Shown here piece after piece: positions 17,801 through 26,702 of a stretch of DNA of 62,979 bases. The notes under the pieces were generated by a model, which ran no database searches, was not told where the DNA came from, and saw only the letters and a list, made by a program, of their open reading frames with translations. The position numbers and the translations under genes were made by a program. The stretch is from Peptostreptococcaceae bacterium (GTDB lineage: Bacteria; Bacillota; Clostridia; Peptostreptococcales; Filifactoraceae). Where the stretch lies: assembly GCA_030532705.1 (NCBI GenBank), contig JAUNKR010000007.1:1-62979 (forward strand). The letters are read 5' to 3'. Positions within the stretch are counted from its first letter, which is position 1; each line of letters opens with the position of its first letter.

Positions 17801-19770
17801 TCGATGCTTTCAAAAGCGGCTCTTTCGTTTTGGTAGTCGGCAAGCTGTGCAAGATCCTCCGTCAGCTGCGACGGATCGGGCTTTTGCTTGGCAAAAGAGG
17901 AGAGCTGATGAAGGAATTTGTTTTTGGCAAAGAAGCCGAGGATCATCCCTTTCTCCTGGACCTCTTTCCACTGCGATCGAAGATCGGATACATTTTGTGT
18001 GAAGAAGGACTCGTTCCAGCGAGGGAGCAGATTTTTTCGGACGCTTTGCATCTTTTCGCCATGGGATGCCATCGTCAGGATCTTATGCAGAAGGTCGTCG
18101 ACTTTTTGAGGGTCGGCGATCGCAGTCCAGCTCGATGGGAGATCTTTCCGGATCTCAAGAGCATCGACGATTTCCCGAAGCTCTTTTTCAGTGTAAATAC
18201 CGTCTGAGCTCTCTTCGAGCGACTCGATGAGCGGTTGGCTGACTGCCAGCAGTTTTTCGCCGGCGATCTGATAAGATCGTGCAAGAGGCGGGATATTCGT
18301 CCTATAGTCATACGACAGATCATAGTTTTGCAGAGCGATCAAACAAAGCGGATCCTTTCCTACATCGCCGAGAGATTCTGCGAGTGCACGAAGCTCCCCG
18401 ATCACTTTGAGATCTTGGGCAAATTTTTCTTTGGTGATATTTTCGATATATTGATCTTTGAGTTTGATCTCCGCTCGATCTTTATGTTCTTCATACATCA
18501 TCAGCATCTCAAAAAAGCTGAAATTGGAGCTGCGTTTTTGGTGGAGCGACTGTGCATAGGCATCGAGCTCCGAGCGGAGCTTTGCGACCTCTTCCGCCAT
18601 CTTCGCATAGTCCCGGGGATCATGCGCCGAGATGTTTTCGGTGGCGGACATCAGCTGATGGAGCACATCTCGTTTTCTTGCCTTATTGGAGTGAAGCTCG
18701 AGACAAAAGTCGCCCAATCCGAGTTTTTCCATTCTTTTTTGAACGACCGAAAGCGCCGCCATTTTTTCCGCGACAAAAAGCACCGTCTTGCCTTGTGCGA
18801 TCGCATTGGCGATGATCCCGGTGATGGTCTGGGATTTTCCGGTGCCCGGCGGACCATGGAGGACGAAGCTTTTGTCTTCTGTGGCGGATTGGATCGCAAA
18901 AAGCTGTGAGGCATCGGCAGGGATCGGAAGAAAAGCAGTATCCGGTGGGACTCGGTCGCCGATCTCCATGCTCTCTGCATCCCATGCCAGTTTGCCGTCC
19001 ATAAGGCTTTTGACGATCTTGTTTTTTGCGAGATCATCGGCTCGACTACGCAGATCATTCCACATGACAAATTGGGAGAAGGAGAAGATGCCGAGGTATG
19101 CCGAGCGCAGGATCTCCCAGTCTTTTTGTGCACTGACGGCATTTTGGATGATGGAGAACACTTCTTCGACCTTGATCCCGTCATCATCCGTAGGGATCGG
19201 ATCAAGCCCTTCGATCTTGATGCCGAAATCCTGCTTGAGCATTTCCAATAAGGTGGTATTGATCATGATTTCATCATCTCTCTGGCGGATCGTATAGCCT
19301 TCGATAAAGGAGCGTCGAACCATCTCCACCGGAAGAAGGATGAGCGGGGCATAGCGCATCTTGTCCGGAGTTTTCGGGTCGATCCATTGCAGGAGCCCGA
19401 GCGCAAGGTAAAGAGTGTTTGCGCCATTTTCTTCGATGGACAGCTTGCTGCTGCGGTACAATGTCCTGACCGCATCGATCAGAGCAAGATCGTTCAGCGG
19501 AGTATAAAGCTCTTTCCTGCTTTCCAGCAGCTCTTTGTAGCTTTCGAGCATATGAAGATTGGACAGATCCAGATCGTCCGGATACTTGCGCCCCACGATA
19601 TTAAAGCCGGCAGACAACTTGAATGCGGATCCGCCCGACAGAGAATCTTCCAGTTCTTCAAGGTCTGTCGAAAGGATGGGTAAAAGATTTTTTGTCGGTC
19701 GAAGATGGATCAGATTGTTGCGCAAACTGAGATCCAATAAACGACGCTCCCAGAGCGTTTGTTTTGACAT
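14842..19770 (-). CDS. UPF1-like superfamily I helicase with nuclease-like domain (DUF4011/DUF3320 architecture)
   Basis: 1642 residues. The N-terminus (WERRLLDLSLRNNLIHL) is DUF4011-like. Helicase motifs follow: Walker A HGPPGTGKS (near residue 303), motif II FDEAS (near 922), motif III GDPKQMPP, motif V VQGDERD and motif VI AITRSR (near 1157). A Vsr/restriction-endonuclease-like stretch (KFKIDIAV, then GIMLDGDSYR) lies around 1235-1275. A charged linker then leads to a DUF3320-like C-terminus. Family knowledge: COG1112 helicases fused to such nuclease domains are common in defence islands and act on nucleic acid, probably against phage. The start at 19770 follows AAGGAGATACT. It stands alone with its own promoter and terminator; no methylase or partner is adjacent. 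The defence role is inference. Confidence 0.85.
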   Translation of the reverse strand: MSKQTLWERRLLDLSLRNNLIHLRPTKNLLPILSTDLEELEDSLSGGSAFKLSAGFNIVGRKYPDDLDLSNLHMLESYKELLESRKELYTPLNDLALIDAVRTLYRSSKLSIEENGANTLYLALGLLQWIDPKTPDKMRYAPLILLPVEMVRRSFIEGYTIRQRDDEIMINTTLLEMLKQDFGIKIEGLDPIPTDDDGIKVEEVFSIIQNAVSAQKDWEILRSAYLGIFSFSQFVMWNDLRSRADDLAKNKIVKSLMDGKLAWDAESMEIGDRVPPDTAFLPIPADASQLFAIQSATEDKSFVLHGPPGTGKSQTITGIIANAIAQGKTVLFVAEKMAALSVVQKRMEKLGLGDFCLELHSNKARKRDVLHQLMSATENISAHDPRDYAKMAEEVAKLRSELDAYAQSLHQKRSSNFSFFEMLMMYEEHKDRAEIKLKDQYIENITKEKFAQDLKVIGELRALAESLGDVGKDPLCLIALQNYDLSYDYRTNIPPLARSYQIAGEKLLAVSQPLIESLEESSDGIYTEKELREIVDALEIRKDLPSSWTAIADPQKVDDLLHKILTMASHGEKMQSVRKNLLPRWNESFFTQNVSDLRSQWKEVQEKGMILGFFAKNKFLHQLSSFAKQKPDPSQLTEDLAQLADYQNERAAFESIDSGMLGELDKGEETDWTNVATLANNAIRSNFVLQHLCRSADPKTRYQAICDGGFNTTLFFDALHRFEEAHQAISAVIPLKIFTEKGYLPTQIEFAKAIQHKTDYIREWTQFNKKIQELADLGVDDFEDEAYRLRPNDFQVAYYKTVSRLLTIKTLHEDPVLANFSGATFDEKIARFKDARRQLEDLTKKEIFYRLASRVPNFTKEASKSSELGILQKAIRSNGRGLSIRRLFQQIPTILPRLAPCMLMSPISCAQYLDIQHKFDLVIFDEASQLPTSKAVGVLARGTEAIIVGDPKQMPPTSFFSGENLDEENIEQEDLESILEDCLALSMPQTHLLWHYRSRHESLISFSNHKFYESKLYTFPSVDDRAKMVRFIPSGGIFDRGGSRTNPIEAQMIVDEVIRRAKDPSLKTQSLGIVTFNIAQQSLIEDLLEKAYANDHELDILLNQSEEPIFVKNLENVQGDERDVILFSIGFGPDKEGRVYMNFGPLNQEGGWRRLNVAITRSRLEMQVFSSLEPEDIDLSKTQAQGVQALKEFLAYAKSGATQTTKEEDPKLLGIGDRLCGFLRSQGYKIATQVGRSKFKIDIAVLDPRDEEKYLLGIMLDGDSYRMSRTTEDRETSPFNVLRGLGWNIHRIWSVDYYQNPQKQHEKLLDHLEILMLGQKDQPLGPQNIENIGESGSTDQTAQDPQHSPDPMDPSDDIKRSDDPIEKVFPSIESDPSDEKEIPPAPPLNMTQRKIEEIRQRKAQEAMQKEKIEPIESSIEEKKEIEKERISAEQRSDETGNAQATISPKDLPIDLRIIEQPYQSAELKEKKMTSSTFSSAKNQSLLMEYIAQIIEVEGPICEDALYRKILKTFGISRTGEEVQSTFLRALHLVKPKTSLHNGIPFFWQRDQDPEQYPIVRRTTKEEKREIDHIHPKELQNAILLVLEEQIALPRDELIKEASKKLGYARLTNAIAEHLKKELEKLIVNDRIEEHQQMMRCKE

Positions 19771-20361
19771 AGTATCTCCTTCTATAAGCTTCAACGAGCC
19801 ATGTCCGCGGTTCGATCACCGCGTCTCATCGGTTTTTATTTGGGTCAGAACAGCATCCGGGATGTTTTTCGGATTATTTAAAGTCATGCTGTTTGAACTT
19901 AATAAAAATTATATCACAAAGCCTTCGGTCATGCTCGATTTTTCGATTCGGATCGTTTCATCAAGCGAAAATACGATCGTGGGACCCGTTTCCTGCGTTT
20001 TGGCGAAGAAGATTTTTTGAAAAAATTAAAAATAAGTAATCCCTAAAATATTTGTCCGGTTGTTGAGACCGATCTTATAACGGAAGAGTATAAAAAGAAG
20101 TCGATAGCAGTTTGAGAGCAAAAGAGGCAGGGGATCCGGAGAGAACTTTGAAAAAGAAGACGGGATAAAAAGATCCAAAAATTATTATTGACAAACAAAA
20201 ATTGTTAGGTTAAACTAACGAATAGAACATGAAAATGTTGAACATTAAACACATACGCGTATAAGGATTGTTCGGATTTATAAGTTGGAGAAGCAAATGA
20301 TCTGCAGACCGTCGGCAGATCGATTATGACGCAGACGGGAAAATAATTGAGGAGAAGAATG
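19771..20361. other. Divergent intergenic region between helicase and surface-protein genes
   Basis: About 590 bp with a probable minus promoter (TGATATAAT, an extended -10, at 19916-19908) for the helicase and the plus promoter with operator at 20188-20219. About 140 bp of leader follows the plus promoter. No gene seen. Confidence 0.5.
20188..20219 (+). promoter_or_regulatory. Promoter with DtxR-like operator before the surface protein
   Basis: TTGACA (20188-20193), a 17-bp spacer and TAAACT (20211-20216). The inverted repeat GTTAG-N6-CTAAC (20204-20208 and 20215-20219) covers the -10. The identical half-sites and spacing recur at 46108-46123 before the tro operon, which suggests a shared metal-responsive repressor. 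Confidence 0.6.
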
Positions 20362-23300
20362 ATGAAAAAAGTCAGCATGAAAAGATTTTGGTCTTTGACG
20401 TTGGCTCTGTTTGTAATGCTTAATTCCACAGTAGCATCTTTTGCAGAGCTCGGTGAAAAAGATCGAAAAGCTAGCGATGAAACGAAACAACAACTGATCA
20501 AAAAAGCGGACGAGCTGTTGAGGAGACAAGATCTCGCAGAACGATTTTTGGGAACGGTCTTTTTGCATGGCGTGACGGAAGAACCGGGCTATCGGATCGG
20601 AAATGATAACAAAAAGATCCCTGAGGATGCGATTCGATCGACCGCATGGTTCAATGTATGGCAAGTGGCTGCCGAAAGCAAGGTCTTGGCGGATAGCTAC
20701 ACGGAGCTCATCGCGCAGAACAAATTGATCGAGTTGGAATATTATGATCAACTGTATGGATTTGAAATGACAAAGCATTTGAAAGAAGACAGTTTTTATC
20801 AGGGGGATTTCAAAACCTATACTATGCAGCAGATAGGGGGAGATATCGATCATCAAGCCTTTTATCGCAAGGGGGCTGAGGATCCGAGCATCCGAGCGTT
20901 GTTTGACAAAGTCGGGATCTTCAAATTCGGAAATGATCTGGAGCTTACCTTTGCGATTGATCGGAACAAGGCGAGAGCGATCAAAAATGTTTTTGTCAAT
21001 GATATTGCGACCATCGATCCGCCGGTAGAGCTTGGACCGGACAAGGAAGAGAAAACACTGTTTCTTATAAAAGTCCCGGGAGAGGTAAAAGTAGAGAACA
21101 TCGTTGTTACCGGCTTTATCTATACCGATAACGAAGGAAAAGAAAAGCAAGTCGGACCGTTCGGTATCGACATTGCTTACGATACATTGCAACAAGAGGA
21201 TCAGTATAGAGCGCCGGATCATGTACAGAAGCTTGAAAACAGAGTGTCTGCATGGGAATCACGCGGGCAGATGCTGGTAAATGCATTTCTTTCGGAACAG
21301 TCGAAGATCGATGAGGTCAATGAAGTACTCAAGAAGATCGACCAGCTTAAAAAAAAGCAGGATTTGACGGTCGCAGAGCTGTATGATGCGGTAGGACCGA
21401 TCCATAGGATCGAGAATGAACTTACGATCCAAGATATGATCGGCAGGAAAATAATAGATCACCAAGAATCGCTGGAAGAAGGATTTTATTCGGCCGAGAA
21501 TTACACGAAAGAAAGTCTGGAAGAATACAAGAAATTTCTTGATAAGGCAGATGAGATCCGATCCGAAAAGGGTCTGACAGAACTGATGGAATTGAATGCA
21601 AAACTGGATAAGGCGACTTTGAACGTTGTTTTGCGCTACAATATCCGACCGCTCAAGAAATTGATGGATATCGCTAATTCTAAAGATATCAACCTTTATA
21701 CTGATGATACATTGTCAAAGTTCCTGACGGCAAAATCTGAGGCGAAGAAGTGGATCGAGAAGATGGAGAGCTATCGTCCTTCGCTCAATGAGACATCTGA
21801 CCATATAGACGCTTTGTTGAAGGCGGTCAATTCATTGGTACGAAAAGACGGTGCAGTGGAACCGAAGATCAACAAAAAAGACCTGATGGAAAAAGAGGAT
21901 GCCCCTCAAGCACCGAAAGAAGATAAGATTTATACGGTCGAAGGGAAGTTTTTGAACGGTAATGACTGGAAAAGAGGGCTGTCGCATCTGGCTCCGATGT
22001 TCGATACCAAGATCAAACTGGTCGAGAGCGAAAAGGACGGCAACCGAATCGAGATCGTGACAAAACCTTTTAAGGAAAAAGATGGAAACATCACAAGGGC
22101 GATCACCAAGATCCAATATAATAACAAAGGGAGATACAGTGATGCGAAGATCTTGAAGAAAAAGGACATCGAGATCGTCAATAAGATCAATCAACCGATC
22201 CCGGTCGAGATGGCGGAGCGACTTGAATTTCTCAATATCGACACCGAGATGTCCAGACCGATGAAATTGGCTTTGTACTTCTATGACAAAGAAAGAGGCA
22301 GGGTCATTTCGGAAGACGTATTCTTGGAGATGGATTTCTACGACAAGAAAGAAGGCTATACGGAACCGGCCGATCCTCAGGCTCCACCGTCCACGGAAAG
22401 CAAGGCATATACGGTGGATGTTCGATTCCTAAATGCGAAAGATCCATCCAAGGAGTCTCATGCCAATGATACGCTGGTACAAAGAGCAAAGCTTGAGATC
22501 CAAGGAGATCGACAGACTTTGACTTTGAAGCTCAAACCGATGATCAATCGGGAAGGAGCGGTATCGGGGGTATTGACCGATCTGTTCTATTACAAAGGAG
22601 CGGAAAAAGTCGAGACATCCAAGCTGGACACTCAGAAGATACGGATCGAGTTTCAGGGCAAGTCTCAAGAGTACACTTATCCGACCGCGGTGAGCATGCC
22701 GGTCGACGGAAAGACCGATCGGATCAAATGCCATATGATCTCCGGAACGCCGGTATTCGACGAGCCGCATGGTGATGACGTGATCTTGTGGATCAACTAC
22801 GCAGAAAAGAGCGAAGGCTATAATGAGAAAGAAGTGGATAAAAGCCAACTGTCTCAGCTGGTCATCCTGATGAGCGGACCGTATTATCAGTCGTACAAAC
22901 AGATCATTCCGGAAAAGGTCTATTCCGCGCTTGAGCAGGAGATCGCAAAAGCGAAAAAAGTGATCGGCGATGTCGATGCGAAAGAGCAGGATGTTGCAAA
23001 TGCTGTCCGATCGATAAGCGAGATCAAAGAAAAAGTAGATCTTTATATCACGATGGACACCGTTTATCGAGGGGTGGATGCCGACTTCAAGACCGATGAG
23101 AAGGACAAGAGATTCTCTGAGGAGAGCAAGCAGAATGCGAAGCGATTCATCCAAGACAAAAAGAAAGCGATCGATATATATGTATCGCAAGAACATTTTT
23201 TGACGGATGAAGCGCAGAGGATGCTTGAAGAACTCCGAAAATACTATGAGTTTCTGAGATATGATGTAACGGAGCTGGAAGCGAAGATCCGAGAAGCGGA

Positions 23301-25338
23301 AGAAAAGATCTCGAGCCGACGATATGAAGAGGAGGGGATCAAGAAACTCCAGAGCGTTCTTGAAGAAGCAAAAGAATATGTAAACAAGGCAAAAAATACT
23401 AAATCGATCGCAGACGATCGAGCGAAGCATATCGCAAAACTCGATAAAGCGATCAAGGATCTCGTCGAGAGATCTCATGCACCGAAATTTGACACTACGA
23501 AACTTGCACAGAAGATCGAAGAAGCGAGAGCGATGATCGACAGCGGCAGATACACAAAAGAAACCGCGGATCGACTTTTGGCGATCATCAATGAAGCATC
23601 GGCATTTATTGAGGATGTCAATGCGGGTCGAGCAACCGAAGACAAGAGCGATATGCTGATCCAAAAGTTGACGCAAGGGATCCAAGAGCTTAAAGAGAAG
23701 CAAGTTCCTCCATCGGATGAAGTGATCGTCCGAATGCTCGATGCATTGCTTGTTAAGCCGGATGGCAGTGGCAACTCCATGGCAAACACTTTTATGGATA
23801 AGAAAGTGAAGGTTTCTTATAACAAAACGAAAGATCAGACCACTTATGAGATGGTATTCAATGTGGCAGGCTTGGCATCTTCGGATGTGATCTCCGACTC
23901 TACAGCAGCGATCACTTCTGAGATCACTGCTACGGTGGAAGAGCGCGTCGATGAAACATCGGATATGGCTGAACCGAAAGCGCTTATTGTGGAGGGGGCC
24001 GAAACAAACTCCGATGATATGATGATCGCGGAAGAATTGCCTATTACTGAAATCGGCGAGACCGCTACAGAGTCCGCAGCAATGGAAAGAGCGGAAGAGG
24101 TGGCGGTGACCCCGACAGCTGATACAACAAAGAAAGTGCTTGAATTCTGGTATAAAGAAGGAGATGATTTCAAGAAGATCGATGATGTGGAAACGACAGC
24201 GGGCAAAATGACCTTCCGATTTATGAGATCCGGAAAGGTCGCAGAGCTTACAGAGATGAAAGTGCATATTGCTGCTCTTGATATGACACATGAGGTCGAT
24301 CTGAAGCTGACGATACCTTCGGATTTCTATGGAAATGCAGATGAGAAGATCAAACAAGCGAAAGAGGCGCTTCAACAATCCATCGAGCGTGCACAAAGCA
24401 TCAAAGAGCAGGATCACGAAAAAGACTCTTACGCAAAAATGAGTAAAGCACTTGAAGATGCAAAAGCATTGATCCGAAAATCCGATGCAAAAGAGCAGGA
24501 ATTAAAGGATGCGAAGGCAAAACTGGACGAGGCTATTCAAGGCTTGAAGAAAAAAGATGATTCGGCAGAGAAGATCAAACAAGCGAAAGAAGCGCTTCAG
24601 CAGTCGATCGATCGTGCACAGACTTTCAAAGAGCAGGATCATGAAAAAGACTCTTATGCCAAAATGACCGAGGCGCTTGAGGAAGCAAAAGCATTGATCA
24701 AAAGATCCGATGCAAAAGAGCAGGAATTGAAAGATGCGAAAACCAAACTGGATCTTGCGATCCAAGGCTTGAAGAAAAAAAGTGTACCGGGTGGATCCGG
24801 AGGATCCGGCGCACCGGGCGGGTCCGGTGGAGGCTCAAGCTCCGGTAACTCAAATCAAAGACCGGATACTGCAAAAAAACCGGAATCGATCCAGCCGAAC
24901 GAAGTGCCTTTGGCAAATGCGCAAAGCATTCTTTCGATCGTATCCATCGGATCGAGATCATATGAAGTGACTGAAAACGGAAAGACTGAAAAACGAATGA
25001 TGGATGTTGCGCCGATGATCGTTCAGGGAAGAACGATGTTGCCGATCCGAGTCGTATCCGAGCTGTTGGGCATCAAGGTCCATTATGACCATAAAGCGAA
25101 GATCGCAACTTTTGTCTATAGCGTCGATGAAAAAGAGAATAAAATCGAACTTTTCGTCGAGAGATCTATGATGAAAGTAAACGGAGCGGAGCAAAAGCTG
25201 AGTGCAAAACCGACAAATAGCAAGGGTCGCATCTTGATCCCATTGAAAGATCTGCAAAATGCGATGAAAGAACTTGGATTGCATTCAGATATTTCTTGGA
25301 ATGCAGATGCGAAACAAGTGACGATTAAAAAAGGATAA
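20362..25338 (+). CDS. Large exported surface protein: NEAT-like, FIVAR and copper-amine-oxidase-N modules
   Basis: 1658 residues with a Sec signal peptide (residues 1 to about 31, cleavage near ASFA). An unassigned N-terminal domain (30-290) and a helical region come first. NEAT-like beta domains follow at about 524-660, 683-818 and 1122-1322; the last has the SMANTFM motif and a Ser/Thr/Glu-rich insertion. Several FIVAR-like helical modules lie between them. Two near-identical 75-residue FIVAR repeats start at 1328 and 1403. A Gly/Ser linker leads to a copper-amine-oxidase N-like pair (about 1513-1658) that probably attaches it to the envelope. NEAT domains classically bind haem, so haem or iron capture is likely but unproven. 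The start follows GAGGAGAAG. Its promoter carries the GTTAG-N6-CTAAC site. Confidence 0.85.
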   Translation: MKKVSMKRFWSLTLALFVMLNSTVASFAELGEKDRKASDETKQQLIKKADELLRRQDLAERFLGTVFLHGVTEEPGYRIGNDNKKIPEDAIRSTAWFNVWQVAAESKVLADSYTELIAQNKLIELEYYDQLYGFEMTKHLKEDSFYQGDFKTYTMQQIGGDIDHQAFYRKGAEDPSIRALFDKVGIFKFGNDLELTFAIDRNKARAIKNVFVNDIATIDPPVELGPDKEEKTLFLIKVPGEVKVENIVVTGFIYTDNEGKEKQVGPFGIDIAYDTLQQEDQYRAPDHVQKLENRVSAWESRGQMLVNAFLSEQSKIDEVNEVLKKIDQLKKKQDLTVAELYDAVGPIHRIENELTIQDMIGRKIIDHQESLEEGFYSAENYTKESLEEYKKFLDKADEIRSEKGLTELMELNAKLDKATLNVVLRYNIRPLKKLMDIANSKDINLYTDDTLSKFLTAKSEAKKWIEKMESYRPSLNETSDHIDALLKAVNSLVRKDGAVEPKINKKDLMEKEDAPQAPKEDKIYTVEGKFLNGNDWKRGLSHLAPMFDTKIKLVESEKDGNRIEIVTKPFKEKDGNITRAITKIQYNNKGRYSDAKILKKKDIEIVNKINQPIPVEMAERLEFLNIDTEMSRPMKLALYFYDKERGRVISEDVFLEMDFYDKKEGYTEPADPQAPPSTESKAYTVDVRFLNAKDPSKESHANDTLVQRAKLEIQGDRQTLTLKLKPMINREGAVSGVLTDLFYYKGAEKVETSKLDTQKIRIEFQGKSQEYTYPTAVSMPVDGKTDRIKCHMISGTPVFDEPHGDDVILWINYAEKSEGYNEKEVDKSQLSQLVILMSGPYYQSYKQIIPEKVYSALEQEIAKAKKVIGDVDAKEQDVANAVRSISEIKEKVDLYITMDTVYRGVDADFKTDEKDKRFSEESKQNAKRFIQDKKKAIDIYVSQEHFLTDEAQRMLEELRKYYEFLRYDVTELEAKIREAEEKISSRRYEEEGIKKLQSVLEEAKEYVNKAKNTKSIADDRAKHIAKLDKAIKDLVERSHAPKFDTTKLAQKIEEARAMIDSGRYTKETADRLLAIINEASAFIEDVNAGRATEDKSDMLIQKLTQGIQELKEKQVPPSDEVIVRMLDALLVKPDGSGNSMANTFMDKKVKVSYNKTKDQTTYEMVFNVAGLASSDVISDSTAAITSEITATVEERVDETSDMAEPKALIVEGAETNSDDMMIAEELPITEIGETATESAAMERAEEVAVTPTADTTKKVLEFWYKEGDDFKKIDDVETTAGKMTFRFMRSGKVAELTEMKVHIAALDMTHEVDLKLTIPSDFYGNADEKIKQAKEALQQSIERAQSIKEQDHEKDSYAKMSKALEDAKALIRKSDAKEQELKDAKAKLDEAIQGLKKKDDSAEKIKQAKEALQQSIDRAQTFKEQDHEKDSYAKMTEALEEAKALIKRSDAKEQELKDAKTKLDLAIQGLKKKSVPGGSGGSGAPGGSGGGSSSGNSNQRPDTAKKPESIQPNEVPLANAQSILSIVSIGSRSYEVTENGKTEKRMMDVAPMIVQGRTMLPIRVVSELLGIKVHYDHKAKIATFVYSVDEKENKIELFVERSMMKVNGAEQKLSAKPTNSKGRILIPLKDLQNAMKELGLHSDISWNADAKQVTIKKG
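24343..24777 (+). repeat. Tandem 225-bp repeat encoding FIVAR modules
   Basis: Two units (24343-24567 and from 24568) encode almost the same 75 residues (KIKQAKEALQQSI... to AIQGLKKK). The high nucleotide identity points to recent duplication and possible copy-number variation. Confidence 0.88.
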
Positions 25339-25384
25339 TAAGTCGTTCGCATTTATGTGATGCAGAGAGCTTAAAAATGGAAGG

Positions 25385-25436
25385 CACCCTGTCGCTTATC
25401 AGGATTTTGATCCGATTAGGCAACAGGGTGTTTTTT
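25385..25436 (+). terminator. Terminator of the surface-protein gene
   Basis: CACCCTGT (25385-25392) pairs with ACAGGGTG (25423-25430), followed by six T. The outer stem resembles that of the hairpin at 27770-27817. Confidence 0.85.
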
Positions 25437-25551
25437 GATTTTCGATCAAATTGAATGTTCAAGTCATATTTGTCACAGATCAGGACAATCTATCGGAAAG
25501 TTTTTTTGAAGGACATTTTTAGTTGGAGAGGTACAATTTTTTTAAAAGATA

Positions 25552-25588
25552 TTGACTTTTTCCCCCTCCTTGTTATATAACGAGGAGG
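25552..25588 (+). promoter_or_regulatory. tetR promoter with palindromic operator overlapping the ribosome-binding site
   Basis: TTGACT (25552-25557) with TATATA 16 bp downstream (25574-25579). A 24-bp palindrome with one mismatched pair spans 25565-25588; its centre is TTATATAA and its right arm contains the GAGGAGG ribosome-binding site. It is a likely autorepression operator, and it can also fold in the mRNA and hide the start site. Confidence 0.65.
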
Positions 25589-25593
25589 AGCAG

Positions 25594-26169
25594 ATGCCCC
25601 CGAAGACGAAAATTACAAAAGAAAAAATCATTCAAGCCGCTTTTGAGATAGCAAGAGCGGAAGGGATAGAAAATGTAAATGCACGAAGTATATCTCAAAA
25701 ATTGGATTGTTCAACGCAACCGGTATTGTATCATTTTACAAAGGTCGAAGATATTCGTATTGCAGCTCATAAATTAGCCGAGGAATATCACATTAAGTAT
25801 GTTACCGACTTAAACGCTGAATATGAGACACCGATGCTTGAAGTAGGAATGCGATACATAAAATTTTCTGTCCAAGAAAATAATTTGTTTCGATATTTGT
25901 TTCTTTCAAATTATTACAGCGGAGTTGATCTATTTGACTATTTGTCGGAGAAAAATTTGAGACCGGTCTTTGAAATTTTGAAGACTCAAGCCAATCTCAA
26001 TGATCAAGAAGCAAGGACGCTATTTTCGGTAATTTTTCTTGTAGTACATGGGATTTCAAGCTTGCTTGCAAATAACTCGATGGTTTATGAAGAAGAGTAC
26101 TGTATCAAAATGTTGTCAAATGCATATTTTGGAACAATAGGTCTGATACAAAGCGGAGATTTGTTCTAG
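25594..26169 (+). CDS. TetR/AcrR family transcriptional regulator
   Basis: 191 residues. The N-terminal helix-turn-helix is typical (KEKIIQAAFEIARAEG, then ISQKLDCSTQPVLYHF); the C-terminal ligand domain is divergent and has no recognisable ligand motif. The start at 25594 follows GAGGAGGAGCAG; an upstream codon at 25552 would begin inside the promoter. It heads a likely operon with two flavodoxin-like genes, and the palindrome at 25565-25588 is its probable operator. Codon use is more AT-rich than in neighbouring regions. Confidence 0.87.
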   Translation: MPPKTKITKEKIIQAAFEIARAEGIENVNARSISQKLDCSTQPVLYHFTKVEDIRIAAHKLAEEYHIKYVTDLNAEYETPMLEVGMRYIKFSVQENNLFRYLFLSNYYSGVDLFDYLSEKNLRPVFEILKTQANLNDQEARTLFSVIFLVVHGISSLLANNSMVYEEEYCIKMLSNAYFGTIGLIQSGDLF

Positions 26170-26213
26170 AAAAATAGAAGTTTTTGAGGATATTTAAAGA
26201 AATGGGAGAAGTA

Positions 26214-26702
26214 ATGAAGCTGATTATAACTGATGTGGAAAATCTTGACCTTCCGATAGAAGGAGATCATAAAGTGATCATGCCTCGAAATCCGATCCGG
26301 CATTGTGTCGGTTGTTTTGGATGCTGGATCAAAACGCCGGGGATCTGTTTGATTCATGATGGCTATGAAAGAACCGGGATTGAGATGGGCAAATGCACGG
26401 AGTTAATATTGATCAGTCGTTGTTGTTATGGTAGCGTGAGTCCTTTTGTCAAAATGGTATTGGAACACGCTTTGTCCTATATTCATCCGAATTTTGTGAT
26501 TCGAAATCGAGAGATGCATCATAAACGGAGATACCAAAATGTGATCGGTCTGTCCGCCCATCTTTATGGTGAAGATATTTCGCAGGCCGAAAAAGAAACT
26601 GCCAGAGATCTGATCGAGGCGAATGCCGTGAACTATGACGGCTTTGTAAAAGGGATCCATTTTTATCGATCTGTAGAAGAAATGGAGAATGTCATTTTAT
26701 GA
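26214..26702 (+). CDS. Flavodoxin-like fold protein, FMN reductase related
   Basis: 162 residues. Cys-rich motif HCVGCFGCWIKTPGIC (about residues 24-39) resembles the CxGCxxC signature of multimeric flavodoxin/iron-sulfur flavoproteins, but the usual N-terminal GSPR-type FMN loop is missing or reduced (MKLIITDVENLDLP). It overlaps the next reductase gene by 4 bp, so the two probably act together. The start at 26214 follows GGGAGAAGT. Confidence 0.75.
   Translation: MKLIITDVENLDLPIEGDHKVIMPRNPIRHCVGCFGCWIKTPGICLIHDGYERTGIEMGKCTELILISRCCYGSVSPFVKMVLEHALSYIHPNFVIRNREMHHKRRYQNVIGLSAHLYGEDISQAEKETARDLIEANAVNYDGFVKGIHFYRSVEEMENVIL

Noticed and set aside
22429-24417. A 662-codon open frame antisense to the surface protein
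   Set aside because: It mirrors the regular Ala/Lys/Glu codon pattern of the sense gene, has no ribosome-binding site and encodes Cys/His/Arg-rich nonsense.
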